From NCBI GenBank assembly GCA_029448655.1, contig JACCLO010000009.1, forward strand, positions 62,001 through 126,000: DNA of 64,000 nt, read 5' to 3'. Both the position numbers and the translations under genes were made by a program. The stretch comes from Wolfiporia cocos (taxonomy: Eukaryota > Basidiomycota > Agaricomycetes > Polyporales > Phaeolaceae). The notes under the pieces are model-generated. The model did no database searches and was not told where the DNA came from. It saw only the letters and a program-made list of their open reading frames with translations. The first letter of the stretch is position 1. The number at the start of each line of letters is the position of its first letter. This document shows, piece by piece, positions 11,171 through 21,944 of this stretch.

Positions 11171-11779
11171 ATTAAGGTGCCCTACGCCTGCCCACCGCGC
11201 CTTACTATCCTCGGACTCTGTCCGCATCGCGGTTCCCCCCTCCGCGGCGGGGGCGCCCGGTATGGACATTCTGCCATATCTGCTGCTCCCTCTGGCGGGC
11301 CCAGAAGAGTTTGATGTAGAGGTATAGGACTCTTTTGCTGCTGAAATCAATGAAAGTAAAGCTGAGATGACGTTTCCACAGGACCAAGAACTTCTGCCTG
11401 CCGTCCTACAGTTCATTCCTCCCAAACGGCTCGCGAGCCTGACCCCGTGCTTCGGTTGACGCACGTCGAGACACTGCTCCTGCTGTGCACAACGCGATGG
11501 GCGCGAGATTACCTCACGCAAAACGGTGCGTACGAGGTTGTCAGGGCTCTTCACGAGAATGAGCAAGGTGGAGTCGATTGCTTCATGCATTATAGGACAA
11601 TACTGATGAGTAAACAGATCTCAGAGCACGTCGAGTGTCTTGTGAACTTGAACTTTCTTAAGAGAAAAGAAGGCCCCGAGACCGGCGCGGACGATAACTC
11701 TGGCGTTAACGAGGCCCCTTCAGAGTCAAAAGTGGAGGAGATGTCGGACGACGAAGATAACAAGATCGAGGAGATTTGA
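11171..11779 (+). pseudogene. HGH1: HGH1-like C-terminal half, truncated and frameshifted
   Basis: HGH1 proteins are cytosolic armadillo-type chaperones that help TRiC/CCT fold translation elongation factor 2. Coding starts abruptly after transposon sequence (PTPAHRALLSS near 11180). It continues through LPYLLLPLAGPEEFD, the family's signature block, to a 60-base GT-AG intron (11322-11381). It resumes with DQELLPAVLQF and then REPDPVLRLTHVETLLLLC and EHVECLVNL. Between PPK and REPDP the frame shifts by one base (about 11421-11430). A second likely intron spans about 11568-11624. The tail is acidic and ends at 11779. The N-terminal half of the roughly 350-residue family is absent upstream, replaced by hAT sequence. 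A functional copy is expected elsewhere in the genome because the gene is conserved. Confidence 0.8.
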
Positions 11780-12032
11780 CATGATGCGCGGACTTTCATC
11801 TGTAGCAACTAGAACCTGTAGCGTCACTTATCACCCCACACACATTGATTTCATTCGGCCGGCTGCTTGCAACAGACTAACAAGGCCAGTGTTCGATTTC
11901 TCGGTTGTTTTCGCCGCTCAACTATATGATATTGGCAAAAGGCCAACTGCATCTGCGCGTATACGTGTTACCCTCTGGTGCTACAATAACTAATATGCCA
12001 TCAGGAATATGCAGAAGCTACATGCCCTCCGA

Positions 12033-12972
12033 TCACAGATACTTCTTCAGAAACTCTACCGATGCTTTGAAAGCCCCTTCCTTCCCTGCCTTCACCTTGG
12101 GGTTGCTCTGTGATACTTCGTCAGCAGCAATTTCGAAATCATGATGCACAGAAGCGTACCAGATCTCCGCGCACAGCAAAACCGTGCGTGCAGCCATCCC
12201 AGTAGGTGCGCTCGTATCCGGGAGCAAACTTGCCGCTACCTAGGACATCATCGGCGACCGCCTGTGACTCCTTCGGGAACTGCTGGTCGACCTCGCAGCT
12301 GTTGATCAAGAGAGGCGCCTTCGACACATCGCGGTATTTCTAAGCGACCCCGCATCTCAGCCACGCACCATAATTCCGGATCGCATCGACGCACCTCAAG
12401 ATCCGCGGGGATCTGCAGCATGGACGGGTGCGAGACGATCGTGACGTGCGTCTCGTTTTTGTACGCCAGGTAGAACGCGGGCGGCGCGCCGAAGCAGTAC
12501 CCTGTGGTGGCGATGCGCGTCACACCCGTCTCCTTGAGCGCGGCGACGACCTTGTCGACGACGTGGTCCCATGTCTCCGGGCCGTGCTTCGCGCGCCAGG
12601 CGACGCGGTCAAAGTTAGGGTCGTTCATCGCCGAGTCGGCAAGCGGCTCGCCCGCCATGATGTCGGGCATCACGACCTTGAAGCCGTTGCGCGCGAAGCC
12701 GTCCGCGAGAAGCTTGTTTATTATCAGTCTTCGGAGATGCGCGGGGAATTAGTGCGATCATACCTTGTTGTTGACCAGAGGGATCCCGAACACATCGGTG
12801 AGAAACAGAAGAGCCTTGTCCTTCGGGTATTCATCGCTCGGGGTAGCTACATAGCATTCTACCCCGGCAACTTGCTCGATCTTCCCTAGAGAAGAGTCAA
12901 GCTGATGCGCGTCGATGGCTCGTGTGAAATATACTAACCCTCAGGCTCGCCCTCATGGATGACGCCTGCCAT
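12033..12972 (-). CDS. Dienelactone hydrolase family protein
   Basis: A soluble alpha/beta hydrolase of the dienelactone hydrolase family, which opens lactone or ester bonds. The natural substrate of fungal members is mostly unknown. Five exons (12939-12972, 12764-12885, 12395-12712, 12160-12339, 12033-12107) are separated by introns of 51-55 bases and give 242 residues, the usual family size. Landmarks are LLFLTDVFGIPL near the N-terminus, the nucleophile motif GYCFGA (Cys), CEVDQQFP (acid) and DGCTHGFAVRGD (His), so the Cys-Asp-His triad is complete. The start at 12970-12972 gives MAGVIHEGEPEG. Relatives often have a further short MSC--C leader, so the true start could lie in an unseen upstream exon. 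No partner gene is nearby. Confidence 0.87.
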
Positions 12973-13653
12973 TCGTAGAAAACATTATGAGTTCAGGTGC
13001 ACACTGCCGTTTGTAAGAAGGTGGTGCGTACCACTGAAGCAATCTGCACAGCTCATATTTTGCTGTGGATATAAGAGTTGTGTGACAAGTTGGAGGGGGG
13101 CGCGGTGCTCTCACGAATGGTATCTGAAGAGGGCTAAATACTCTCGGAGACGAAACTTCCAGCGTGGGGTCCTCCCTCAAGGCCTCAAGCTTCAAGCCGG
13201 AGACGACGCGATGACGAGCTTGTCCGGCAGATCATACGTTAGATGTCCCGAATTATGCAACGGCGCCCGCTGATCCGGGGAGATAAAGCGCCTTGACGCG
13301 TTCTTGAGTCAATGGTAAGTCATGTACACCATCTCTGCCTCGCTTACTCATCATACATCACTCACCACGCCATCTCGTCGACGCCTACCTGTTATGGTTG
13401 CACGATACCCTATTCCGGACGGCAGGATGTTCAACTGTCAACTAGTCTCGTGACCAGACGGTAGTATTGATTAAGACGCCTGACGTTGCACGTGATTAGT
13501 TCCCACGTCCGAACGTCACATTCGGAGTTTGCCGGAGTGGGGGCAGCGTCATAGTTGCTGTGAAAGCCATAAGATGTTTCCGAGCTTTTGAGGGGCATGG
13601 TTTCAATGACACTCAGAACAAGATGGAGAGTCTGCAGGAAAAACACGACGGCA
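12973..13653. other. Upstream flank of the hydrolase gene, no other gene recognised
   Basis: Contains the presumed promoter of the minus-strand hydrolase gene. No clear TATA box or conserved element could be picked out, and no coding motif was recognised. Confidence 0.4.
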
Positions 13654-14028
13654 TTAGATGCACATGACTTTGACCTTGAAGTTATCGGTCAGTGCAAGCC
13701 ACGTCAATGATGTTCGCAGAGTGTCCAAATCCGAGTCTATCAGTCGTAGAGTAAGGAAGACGACCCGAGTGACCTGCAAAATGAGAGCGCAAGCTCGATG
13801 TGACAGGTGATGGTGGAGGTTGAGCCATGCACAGAGAAGCATGTAAACTCGCCAGTACCACACCTCACTTGAATTACGCATAATTTCCTGCGCTGATGGA
13901 GGCTGCTCACAAGGCTCAGAAACCTGGCATGGCTCATACTCGGCTGCACGTAGTGGTAGGGAATTACTGAGTGACGCTGCGGCCAGTTCATCAGGTGAGC
14001 CGTGCCCCAGGGAAGCATTCAATGCCAC
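13654..14028 (-). pseudogene. Remnant resembling the N-terminal region of Tnp2/Plavaka-type transposases
   Basis: The second half of this frame (LLCAWLNLHHHLSHRAC, then DTLRTSLTWLALTDNFKVKVMC) resembles the conserved segment in fungal Tnp2-like (CACTA-related, Plavaka) transposases that precedes a cysteine-rich motif. The frame ends right where that motif would begin, and no DDE core follows. A serine/proline-rich frame at 14133-14423 on the same strand may be the more N-terminal part. The identification rests on a short stretch and is tentative. Confidence 0.42.
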
Positions 14029-14320
14029 CGAGATACTATGTGAAGAGTAGTAAATATTAGTGTCGATGAGTGAGGACCATGTGTGGCGTACGAAATCTCA
14101 GCATGCTCAGCAACAGGTAGAGCTTCTACAGCTTATGGCATGGCAGCCACCTCATCGAAGTTGTAATTGAAGCTATTGTGGCGCGAAGGCTTGCCAATCT
14201 CGAAGATCTGAAGATCTTGCAGATCTTGGGATCCTCGACGTGACAAATCTAGAGTGGCGACAAGTGTGGGCGAAGATGCAGCAGAGGCACAGGACACAGA
14301 ATCTGGCATACTGGTTGCCA

Positions 14321-14365
14321 AGGCAGGCAGAGACGAGGCAGGCAGAAATGAGGCAGGCAGAGACG
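14321..14365. repeat. 15-base tandem repeat, three units
   Basis: AGGCAGGCAGAGACG repeats three times with small changes and continues in degraded form. The period is a multiple of three, so frames stay open on both strands. Confidence 0.7.
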
Positions 14366-14423
14366 GGGCGGGTGCAGGAGTGCCGGAAGCAGATGAGATC
14401 AATGAGGAGCGGGCAGTGCTCAT

Positions 14424-15193
14424 GTCGATCCCTGGAGTGCGTGGTGAAGAAACAGCCTGTACAATGGTATCGGAAGCAGGGAGGGATCAACATTTGACTG
14501 GGAGGCACGTGTGGGCACTGACGTTGAATCTCGAGACTTTTGGCTGGGCTTCAGTAGTATTTCAAGCGTTGATACATACTTGTCTCCGTTGCCTTTACTT
14601 CCCCCTCATCTTCCTCCGCATCTGCTTGGGCCCTGTATTGCTCTGAAGTGCATGATCTCTTGCTGTGTATCCAGCAACTAGCTTACCGTTGCACTTGTAC
14701 TTCGTACAGAAGCACTGCACCTTCTTTTCTTGAGAAAAATACTGCACGGGGATGCATAAGAACAGACGTATACTTATCCACCATTCACGGAGAGTACTTA
14801 CAGGTGGCATTCACTCTGCAGGGAGGTTGGCGAGTCGATGCTTCAAGTCGCAGCACGAAGTAGCAAGAAAAGAAAGATATATTAAGTACAGCGCAGTTAC
14901 TAGTTTAATCACACAAGTCCCCACATCGTACCGGTACACGCGTCAGTGAGATTACAGGACGTACACATCAAGGACGTACACGGCAAGGACAGCGCTCGAT
15001 ATAGAGGACAGGCGCATGGGGTCAGCCAAGCGTCAGATTACAGCACGTAACTCCTAAAAGAGACGTACACTTAACGGCAAGTTGCAATTAGTTCATTTGT
15101 TTAGGTTGTAGCTTTCATAGTGTAGCCCCAAATTTGTCTCATCATAGTACATGGACAATTTGCCTACATTGCAGCTACGGTGTGCATCACAAG
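14424..15193. other. No gene recognised
   Basis: Short frames only. Two imperfect GGACGTACAC blocks near 14955 and 14970 are the only pattern seen. Confidence 0.4.
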
Positions 15194-17660
15194 CTACACA
15201 TTGGTATACAAGCTCAGTCTACACAGGTCTTGCACGTGGTTTGAGTAACTAACCTGTTTGTCTATCAAGTACTCAGATACCCTTTGCAAGTCCATCTCAG
15301 CTTCTTGCAGGCTACCTGATGATGTCAGTACGGGTGAGACGAGATTGTGAGCCAACTGTGATAGCTCAAGAGTAGAAAGCAACAGATCATTGTCAAGATT
15401 CTCCAGTGATGAATAAAGGTCTGTTTCCACATTGGCGACACCCGATATGGTGGAGAAATTGATCTGAATGAACTCAGCTGCAAACTCGCTATCCAACCTG
15501 ACTAGTTCCAGTAATAGCCCCCAAGTGGCCACACTCTGGGTTGATTCTGGTGAAAGCCTCCATGGACCAGCTCTGCAAGATGCCCATGCCTGCCAGACGA
15601 CTTTGGGGTGGCTTTTGAAGAAGTGATAAGCCTCTACAAGCCATCCAATGCTCACATTGCACAGCATAGGTAAGTCAGTTGGAATTGTGATGTCTTCAGG
15701 CTTCATCCCACTGGATAGCTTCTGCATTGAGATGGCAACTAGGAAATTGACCGCACTCATTTGAATTTGATGTTTCATGAGGCATTGAAGGCCAACGTCA
15801 GCCAGCTGGAATATTCCAGTGTGTTATGGGTCATATACCCATTTACTATATTCGAGTCCGTGAATATAGTCCTTCTACCCTAAGTCGAAAGACTTGAGGG
15901 TTCATTCAGTATCCGAGATTTCTGTTAAAAGGATATAAATTCAATGCGCAAGTCCAGGAATGACTTGCCTAAGTCCAATAAGTCAATGAGCACTTTGAGG
16001 ACTTAGTCTTCAGAGCTCATGAATATACTGAGTGAAGTTTCCTTCATTTGAGAACAAGTACAGGACTCTTGTTATTACAACAAGGTCGAGCTGAAGAGCC
16101 TCAAGGATAGTTACATGAGTTTATATACTACACTAAGTGTCTTAGGTCCTATACTGCCCAGATGCTACTGCTACGACATTTGACCTAGTCTGAAACATTT
16201 GATAAGTATGCAGTGATGGATCTGTAATGATAGATGGGAACAATATACAAGAATGATGCTGGTGGTCAATCCAGCATCTGTCAGTCATGAGGTGAATGTA
16301 AAATGATAACAAAGTTGGATCTGTCAGACTGAGACGAGCCCTAATAAGCTAGTACAACTGAGGTTGTGCCCAGTAGAATCATGAGTCTCCAGGGGGGTTG
16401 GTTACACAACAAGTCCCTGTATAATACTCACCCAATGGTGAGTTCCACATGCATTAAAATATCTATAACACAGTGCCTGTATGCAAAGCAAGTATTGTTA
16501 ACAATCACATTTGATGTAAACTGATACACACAGCTCCCCAGAACAGAGATGTCTGGATGAGTCTGCTTGAGCCATGGTCAGAAGTCTTCAGTGTCTTTAA
16601 TGCTTTCCAAACTCTGTGCAGCACAGATACACAGAAACATCTTCATACAAAGCTCTTCTGAATTTGGCAGAATCTTGTGGCTTGCATGGGTCCCTTTCTG
16701 CATTGACCAGTTTAGCTGATCTTGTAGAAACCTGTGAGCCCAGCTGCTTAGCATCTTGAAGTGTGATGTTGTATCTAAAAGATGAGGTGCCTGATGGAGA
16801 ATATGAGACTTTATGATGGTAGATGTGAGAGGGCAATGAATGCTGATTCCTATCCCTCAAAGAGCTTGTAAATGAGTTGTTGCAGCAGTGACAATTGAAG
16901 GACATGCAGCCTACAAGAACAATGAGCTAGGTTCATAGAAGCAAGTACCAATCTCCCCAGAGCTTTTGATATTCTTGTTATGCCAAGATGCCCACCTCAC
17001 TCAACTCGTGCAAGGACCTGTTACAGTCCATGAGTGAGTGGAATCTGGGTATGTCTTGATCTATTTCTGTATGGTTTGCTTATATGCATGACCCTTGTAC
17101 CATGAAGGTTTCTTCAGATGGGAATGACAGACAATTGCTGAAGGCCTCATCCTACCAACTGCTGAGCCTCAGTAATGTCTTGCCAGTACCAATATGACTG
17201 CCAATTTTGGAGATACAGCCGTTTCTTCAGCTCATGCTGCTCCAACGATGGTAGCACTAGAACCTCTACCAAATCAGCTTGCTGTGAGTTGGCTGTGTTG
17301 GATGTTGAGCTTTTATTTGTGGGTGCATGTCTTCAGCTTCTTGTGAGATTGCCAAGCATTATCTTGTTTGACAATGTAATCTCGATATCTGAGTCTGACT
17401 GGTGGTGTGCCTTGGTCACCTTTCAGGCTCAGAATCTCTGCCATCTTTTCCTCTCAGCCTCATACTCCCTGCATTGCCCCTGTGCTTCCTGTACTTTGAC
17501 TACCTCAGCTGCCTAAATCTGTGCAGCGGTTACCTGTAGCTGCTCGAAATTGTGCTTGTTTGGCTTGTCATATTCCTTACGTGGCAATGAAGCGGAATTC
17601 CATGTACTCTGCTTCAATTGCATTGATCCAGGTGCTTGTCTTATATACAAAGGGCCGCAT
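15194..17660 (-). pseudogene. Degenerate DDE-type transposase gene, split by a solo LTR
   Basis: The C-terminal part (15194-15778) reads MKHQIQMSAVNFLVA, IPTDLPML, SIGWLVEAYHFFKSHP and CRAGPWRLSPESTQS, matching the tail of a DDE transposase family common in agaricomycetes. Upstream in the same frame is FQLADVGLQCLMKHQ, corresponding to the conserved QPADVG-QR motif. There the frame is interrupted by the LTR 15822-16470. Removing the LTR and one copy of CAGTG restores TGIFQLADVG. Further upstream, to about 17660, the minus strand gives broken pieces (EYDKPNKHNFEQLQVTAAQ, LQNWQSYWYWQDITEAQQL) with several stops. The catalytic core is too decayed to place. It is a dead copy. Confidence 0.6.
15822..16470. 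mobile_element. Solo LTR, family 2, inserted in a transposase
   Basis: A 649-base sequence from TGTTATGGGT to ATCTATAACA with the 5-base duplication CAGTG (15817-15821 and 16471-16475). It shares the AACAAGGTCGAGCTGA block with 8351-8888, same orientation. Confidence 0.92.
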
Positions 17661-17781
17661 ATATTTGTCATAAACACATATGAACATCTCTATGCCAGTA
17701 ACTCATCTTGTATGCATTTTCTGTACTGCAGCAATCAATGCATCAAGCATATCTCAACCAATCCATTATCCTCTGCAAGAG

Positions 17782-17972
17782 TAGTGTCACTGAAGTTCAG
17801 TTCAGAACCAAGGTTCAGAACCTGAACCGCCTGAACTGAACCTAGATTCAGGTTCAATCCAGGTCCATTTCAGGGTAGGATGTCAAGGTTCTGTTCTTGG
17901 TTCAGGGGGGCCATGGGTACCCTTGAACCAGGTTCAAACTGGACTGAACCTTGAACCACTTAGCATTGACAT
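17782..17972. mobile_element. Truncated end of the GGTTCAG hAT element
   Basis: It begins TAGTGTCACTGAAGTTCAG and follows the first 190 bases of the element at 2339 closely (same GAACC/GGTTC blocks and CCATGGGTACCCTTGAACC). It then diverges after CATATTTTTGG. No opposite end or target duplication. Confidence 0.8.
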
Positions 17973-18548
17973 ATTTTTGGTAGTTATCATGGAATGCAAC
18001 ACAGACCCAAATGCAAAGTGCCCATGACTGGAATCTTAACCAGCTCCCCCAAAAGGGTTACAATGCTCGGAGTCGGAGATCATATACTCGCTCTCAAAGC
18101 CTCATGATTTCCATCCATTGTTGTGATTAACGCCGAACCTCCTACCTTCTCGCCCCAGGCATGTCTGTTGCATTGCCGATGTGCGGTACGTACATATGAA
18201 TGGCAGGATTGGCGGGTGGCACTTTCCTACACAAGTACGACGGCTTATGGACTCACGGCCCGGGTGTGATGTATTGCAACGTGGTCACTGGTCAGTCGAC
18301 CGATGACTCGAAGTCGGCACCATCTCGAACGGTCCATCCACTGAACACTTCGGATGTCACATGGTCCTTTGCTTGGTACGCGACGACTATCCTACGGAGC
18401 TGAAGTGCAGCACTTCCACGTTGGCAACTGAGCCTCTGAATGACCCATATACCTATCTCTATGACAGCTTCATCAGTGGCACACGGTACGCTTGTGCTGC
18501 GTTTGCCGTCTATCTACGACCATCTCTCACGTTATGGTTCGGTTAACG
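17973..18548. other. Upstream region of the dehydrogen­ase gene, no other gene recognised
   Basis: Holds the presumed promoter of the gene starting at 18549. No distinct core element identified. Confidence 0.4.
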
Positions 18549-19929
18549 ATGTCGAGCGCATTTGCAAGACGAGGGATCTGTGTTGCTTCATTCCTGGTAG
18601 GCATTCGCCGGTCCCATTGCACTGTTGTAGGGCGCGCTGTGGTCTCTCCCTCGCAAGCATGTTACACACAAACCCGCTTCTCATCGAGCTCCGGTCACCC
18701 CAGGGGGCCATACGCAGCGGTGCATGCTGAGAAAGGTGTTGCCGCTGCTCTGAATGCAACGTCTTTATCTGGTACGTAGTGATACACTTCCTCTTGCATC
18801 GATTCGCAAGGTATTTGCCCACAAGGTCTAACAACCTAGTCCTAACTCAGTTGTAAAACCCATTTTGCTCGAGCAAGAGTTCTCTCTTACGGACCGTGTC
18901 GCGCTAGTATCTGGCGCGAATCGCGGGCTCGGCTTGGAGATGGCGTTGGCACTCGTTGAGGCTGGTGCACGAGCTGTCTACTGCATCGATCTCTCGGAAA
19001 CCCCGGGAGAGGAATTCAAGGCCGTGAAGCAATACGTAGATAGAATGGAAGGAAAAGGCAAGATTGAGTACATCAGTGCGGATGTTCGCGATCAGGTGCG
19101 CACAATGTTCTTTAGTCGCACAATATACTTTTTCACCAACGTGTTGACTCAGGATGCTATGTGGAGAATCGGTGAAACGATCGGCGATAGGGAAGGCCGT
19201 ATGGACGTCTGTGTCGCCGCTGCAGGCGTTTTGAAGCCGGACCACGACTGCCTCGACTACCCAGCGGAAACGTTCCGCGAAGTCAGTCTCAGCTGTAAAT
19301 AAGCTGTATAGCCTACTAAACCCTTGGCAAACGCAGGTTATAGATATCAATGTAAACGGCGTATTCTTTACGGCGCAAGCAGCTGGGAGACAAATGGCGC
19401 GCTTTGGCAACGGTGGCAGCATCATCCTGATAGCGAGCATGAGTGGGAGTATTACAAACAGCGTCAGTACTTGCGGCTATCCATCTCAATGTCTATTTGA
19501 TTGTTTATATACAGGGTCAAAGATGGGTATCATACAACACCTCGAAGTCAGCGGTGATACAGATGGCCCGCAGCCTAGGTTGTGAACTGGCGCCACAACG
19601 CATCCGGGTAAATTCCCTGAGTCCGGGTTACATCTATACGAAGTATGATCCTGTCTGACACCTGTGACTTCGCACTCAATGCGTGGTTAAGGTTGACCGG
19701 TCTTTTCCTTGACTCTCAACCAGGATTGCTCGAAAAATGGTCCAGTCAGAACCCAACGGGTCGTCTTGGTCGGCCTGATGAGCTGAGGGGGGTGGTCACC
19801 TGGCTGGCGAGCGACGCAAGCACGTATTGCACTGGTAGCGAGTGAGTCGTGTCTTACCGATCTCGTGCAGCACTTTCTGACTGTTATCTACCCAGCATAA
19901 TTGTCGACGGAGGACATCGCGCTTGGTGA
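18549..19929 (+). CDS. Short-chain dehydrogenase/reductase, probably mitochondrial
   Basis: An NAD(P)(H)-dependent oxidoreductase of the classical SDR family. Seven exons (18549-18771, 18851-19095, 19153-19281, 19337-19462, 19515-19642, 19692-19841, 19896-19929) with introns of 49-79 bases give 344 residues in one intact frame. Residues 1-75 form an Arg- and Ser-rich, acid-poor leader typical of a mitochondrial presequence. Then come the cofactor loop SGANRGLGLEM, the AAAGV motif, INVNGVFF, the catalytic Ser in IASMSGS, YNTSKSA (catalytic Tyr and Lys), SPGYIYTK and a C-terminal VDGGHRAW. It resembles fungal sorbose or mannitol dehydrogenase-like SDRs, but the substrate cannot be read from the sequence. 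The start ATG at 18549 is the one that keeps the leader in frame. Confidence 0.92.
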
Positions 19930-20623
19930 TGAAGTTACGTAAACACAGTTGTGACGAGCCACGAACATGGATCTATTGTTCCGCGCCAGTACGAGTGATA
20001 GCTGGCATTGATTTGTAATGCACTTCGACGATAGGAAGTCGATATCTTCATGTCATTGCAGGTATCCGAGGATGTGAACTGACGACCTTAATGACAGCTT
20101 GACGAACCGGGGTCATTGACAGTTGACCCACATTGCGGAATGATCGAGCCAATGCCTGTCATGAAGACGATGATATATATGAAGGCGAAATATTTGCCGG
20201 TAATGAGCATAGGTGTATAAGGCAGCGCATCATGGATCCGGTCTCATAAATTAGATGTAGCATCGCTCGCATGCTGAGGTAACTTTTATTCCATTCGGCT
20301 GTAGCGATGTACTAGTCGGATTTTGCACATTGTCAGCAGCGAACCAGCTATTGGGCAGAAGCGCCTTTGTATAAGTCAATAATGGCGGACGAGTGTGTCA
20401 TCTTTGCATGTCCGGTCCTTGGGCATCAGTACATTGAACTCTGATATGTCGCTTAGTCCCTGGAACGTAGAGCTCTGTAGCGTCACAGATCATGCAGGAG
20501 CATGATAACAGCAGTAGCTCACTCAAGACGAGTTTAATTACCCATGGCTTCGCCACGAATATCAATTGTCACTTAAGTGAGATAACTAATAGAATAAGGG
20601 AAAAAAAACACTGGATGGAGACA
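19930..20623. other. Intergenic, no gene recognised
   Basis: Downstream of the dehydrogenase gene. A GGCGGACG-GTGTGTCAT block near 20386 recurs near 24843. Nothing else stands out. Confidence 0.4.
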
Positions 20624-20812
20624 TTATGAGTCCACCCAACCTCCAGGGTGTGTGATCACCCTGTCCTGTCCTTTGTTCTCTGCCCGCTCAGCCACTTCCT
20701 CCACCTCGCTGATGCTCGGTGTCGTCGTCGCTTCGCTTGTAACATTGTGTGGTGCCTCAAAAAACTCCCTGAATTCTCTTAACTCATCGCGTGTATCTAC
20801 AGTACAGGCCAT
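20624..20812 (-). CDS. Possible small hypothetical protein, 62 residues
   Basis: A frame starting at an ATG in good context (TAGATGGCC) encodes an acidic, Glu-rich peptide ending HPGGWVDS. CACGTG boxes lie about 150-190 bases upstream of the ATG. No family is recognised and no splice-supported extension was found. It may be a small gene, a terminal exon or chance. Confidence 0.3.
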   Translation of the reverse strand: MACTVDTRDELREFREFFEAPHNVTSEATTTPSISEVEEVAERAENKGQDRVITHPGGWVDS

Positions 20813-21324
20813 CTACGTTACAACAGCTACAAAATCCCCGTGGCACAGCGCAGGGAGGACGCGCGAAACGTTTTTCTTTGAACGCGCGCCTTGCAGGCGC
20901 CGGGCGTGGGAATACACTGACCAACTCCCCGGGTCGGTGGCGCGAGCCCTATGGGACGACGGACAGCACGTGGCGCACGTGGAAAAGCACATGGCAGTTC
21001 CCACGCAACGGTCGTCCCTTTATTATATGATTTCATGACGAATACAGACTGACGGCGAGATGGATACTATTATACCCACTGCGAGAACGGCCAAACTAGG
21101 ATGACTGCGCGACGATATTATGTGTTGTCTGTGACATGAAACATTAGTGAGAATAGCAAGCAAGAGGCTGTCCATGGACAAGAAGGATAGCGCCCGCAAG
21201 CGAAAGTAGGCTCGATAATTACCTTCTCAGGGTCAAATGCGGTCAGATTGGTGTAGATGAGGGACGGAGACCCTCATAATTCATCATCATAAATGACTGT
21301 CCTATCTACAAAATGCGGGAAGAA

Positions 21325-21920
21325 CTAGTTGGTCAGACCTGAATGCTGGATAGCACGGAAATCATGCACACCAGACACGCCTTGCTCGTGCAACAATGGA
21401 AACAAGCATGACATCAAGTTGGTCCATCTCCTCGACTTTGTTTCGTTCATCCTTCTCAGTGGCACCGCCTGACAGCAAAAATCATACTCGTTAAGCTGAT
21501 GTAGTGTGTAGCAGAAGGCATTTCGTCCGGTACTGCGCAACCAAGTACATACGACAGCCCTACGGAACGTCTGGTGCTATCGACGGATATGATGCGCGGT
21601 GCTGCATATAGTGTGCCACTTTCTTCAGTCAGCATCTCTTGGGACGGTGTCTTCTTCCACGCGTAGATAGCGTTTGATTCTGCGACACCATGCCTTTCAC
21701 ATGCAGGCCACTTAAGTCTCAGGCTCATGGTGCAACTGATCAATGATAGATTCTCATACCGCAATGGTACCGCCTCCACACAAGGGCTTGAGCTAAATGC
21801 AAACGGTGACGCGGACAATCGATGCCAGTCGAATTTCACATGACAGTGATTTCCATAGCTGCGGAGTTCCCCGGGCGGCTCCATCAAATATTTTGGTGGC
21901 GTCAGTCTCTTCAAGTTCAT
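21325..21920 (-). pseudogene. Fragment of an unrecognised gene, paralogous to 0.9-1.1 kb
   Basis: Two minus-strand frames must be joined across a shift near 21465-21490 to follow the match with 880-1079 (HYISLTSMIFAVR in one frame, NETKSRRWT and LFPLLHEQG in the other). The upstream frame reaches back to about 21900. No known motif. The frameshift suggests decay, although an unrecognised small intron cannot be excluded. Confidence 0.35.
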
Positions 21921-21944
21921 TCATCTTCGCTCTCTAACACCATC

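Noticed and set aside
14254..14646. A 130-codon plus-strand frame
   Set aside because: Much of it is the 15-base tandem repeat, and the rest lacks motifs. The minus strand there is at least weakly linked to a transposase remnant.
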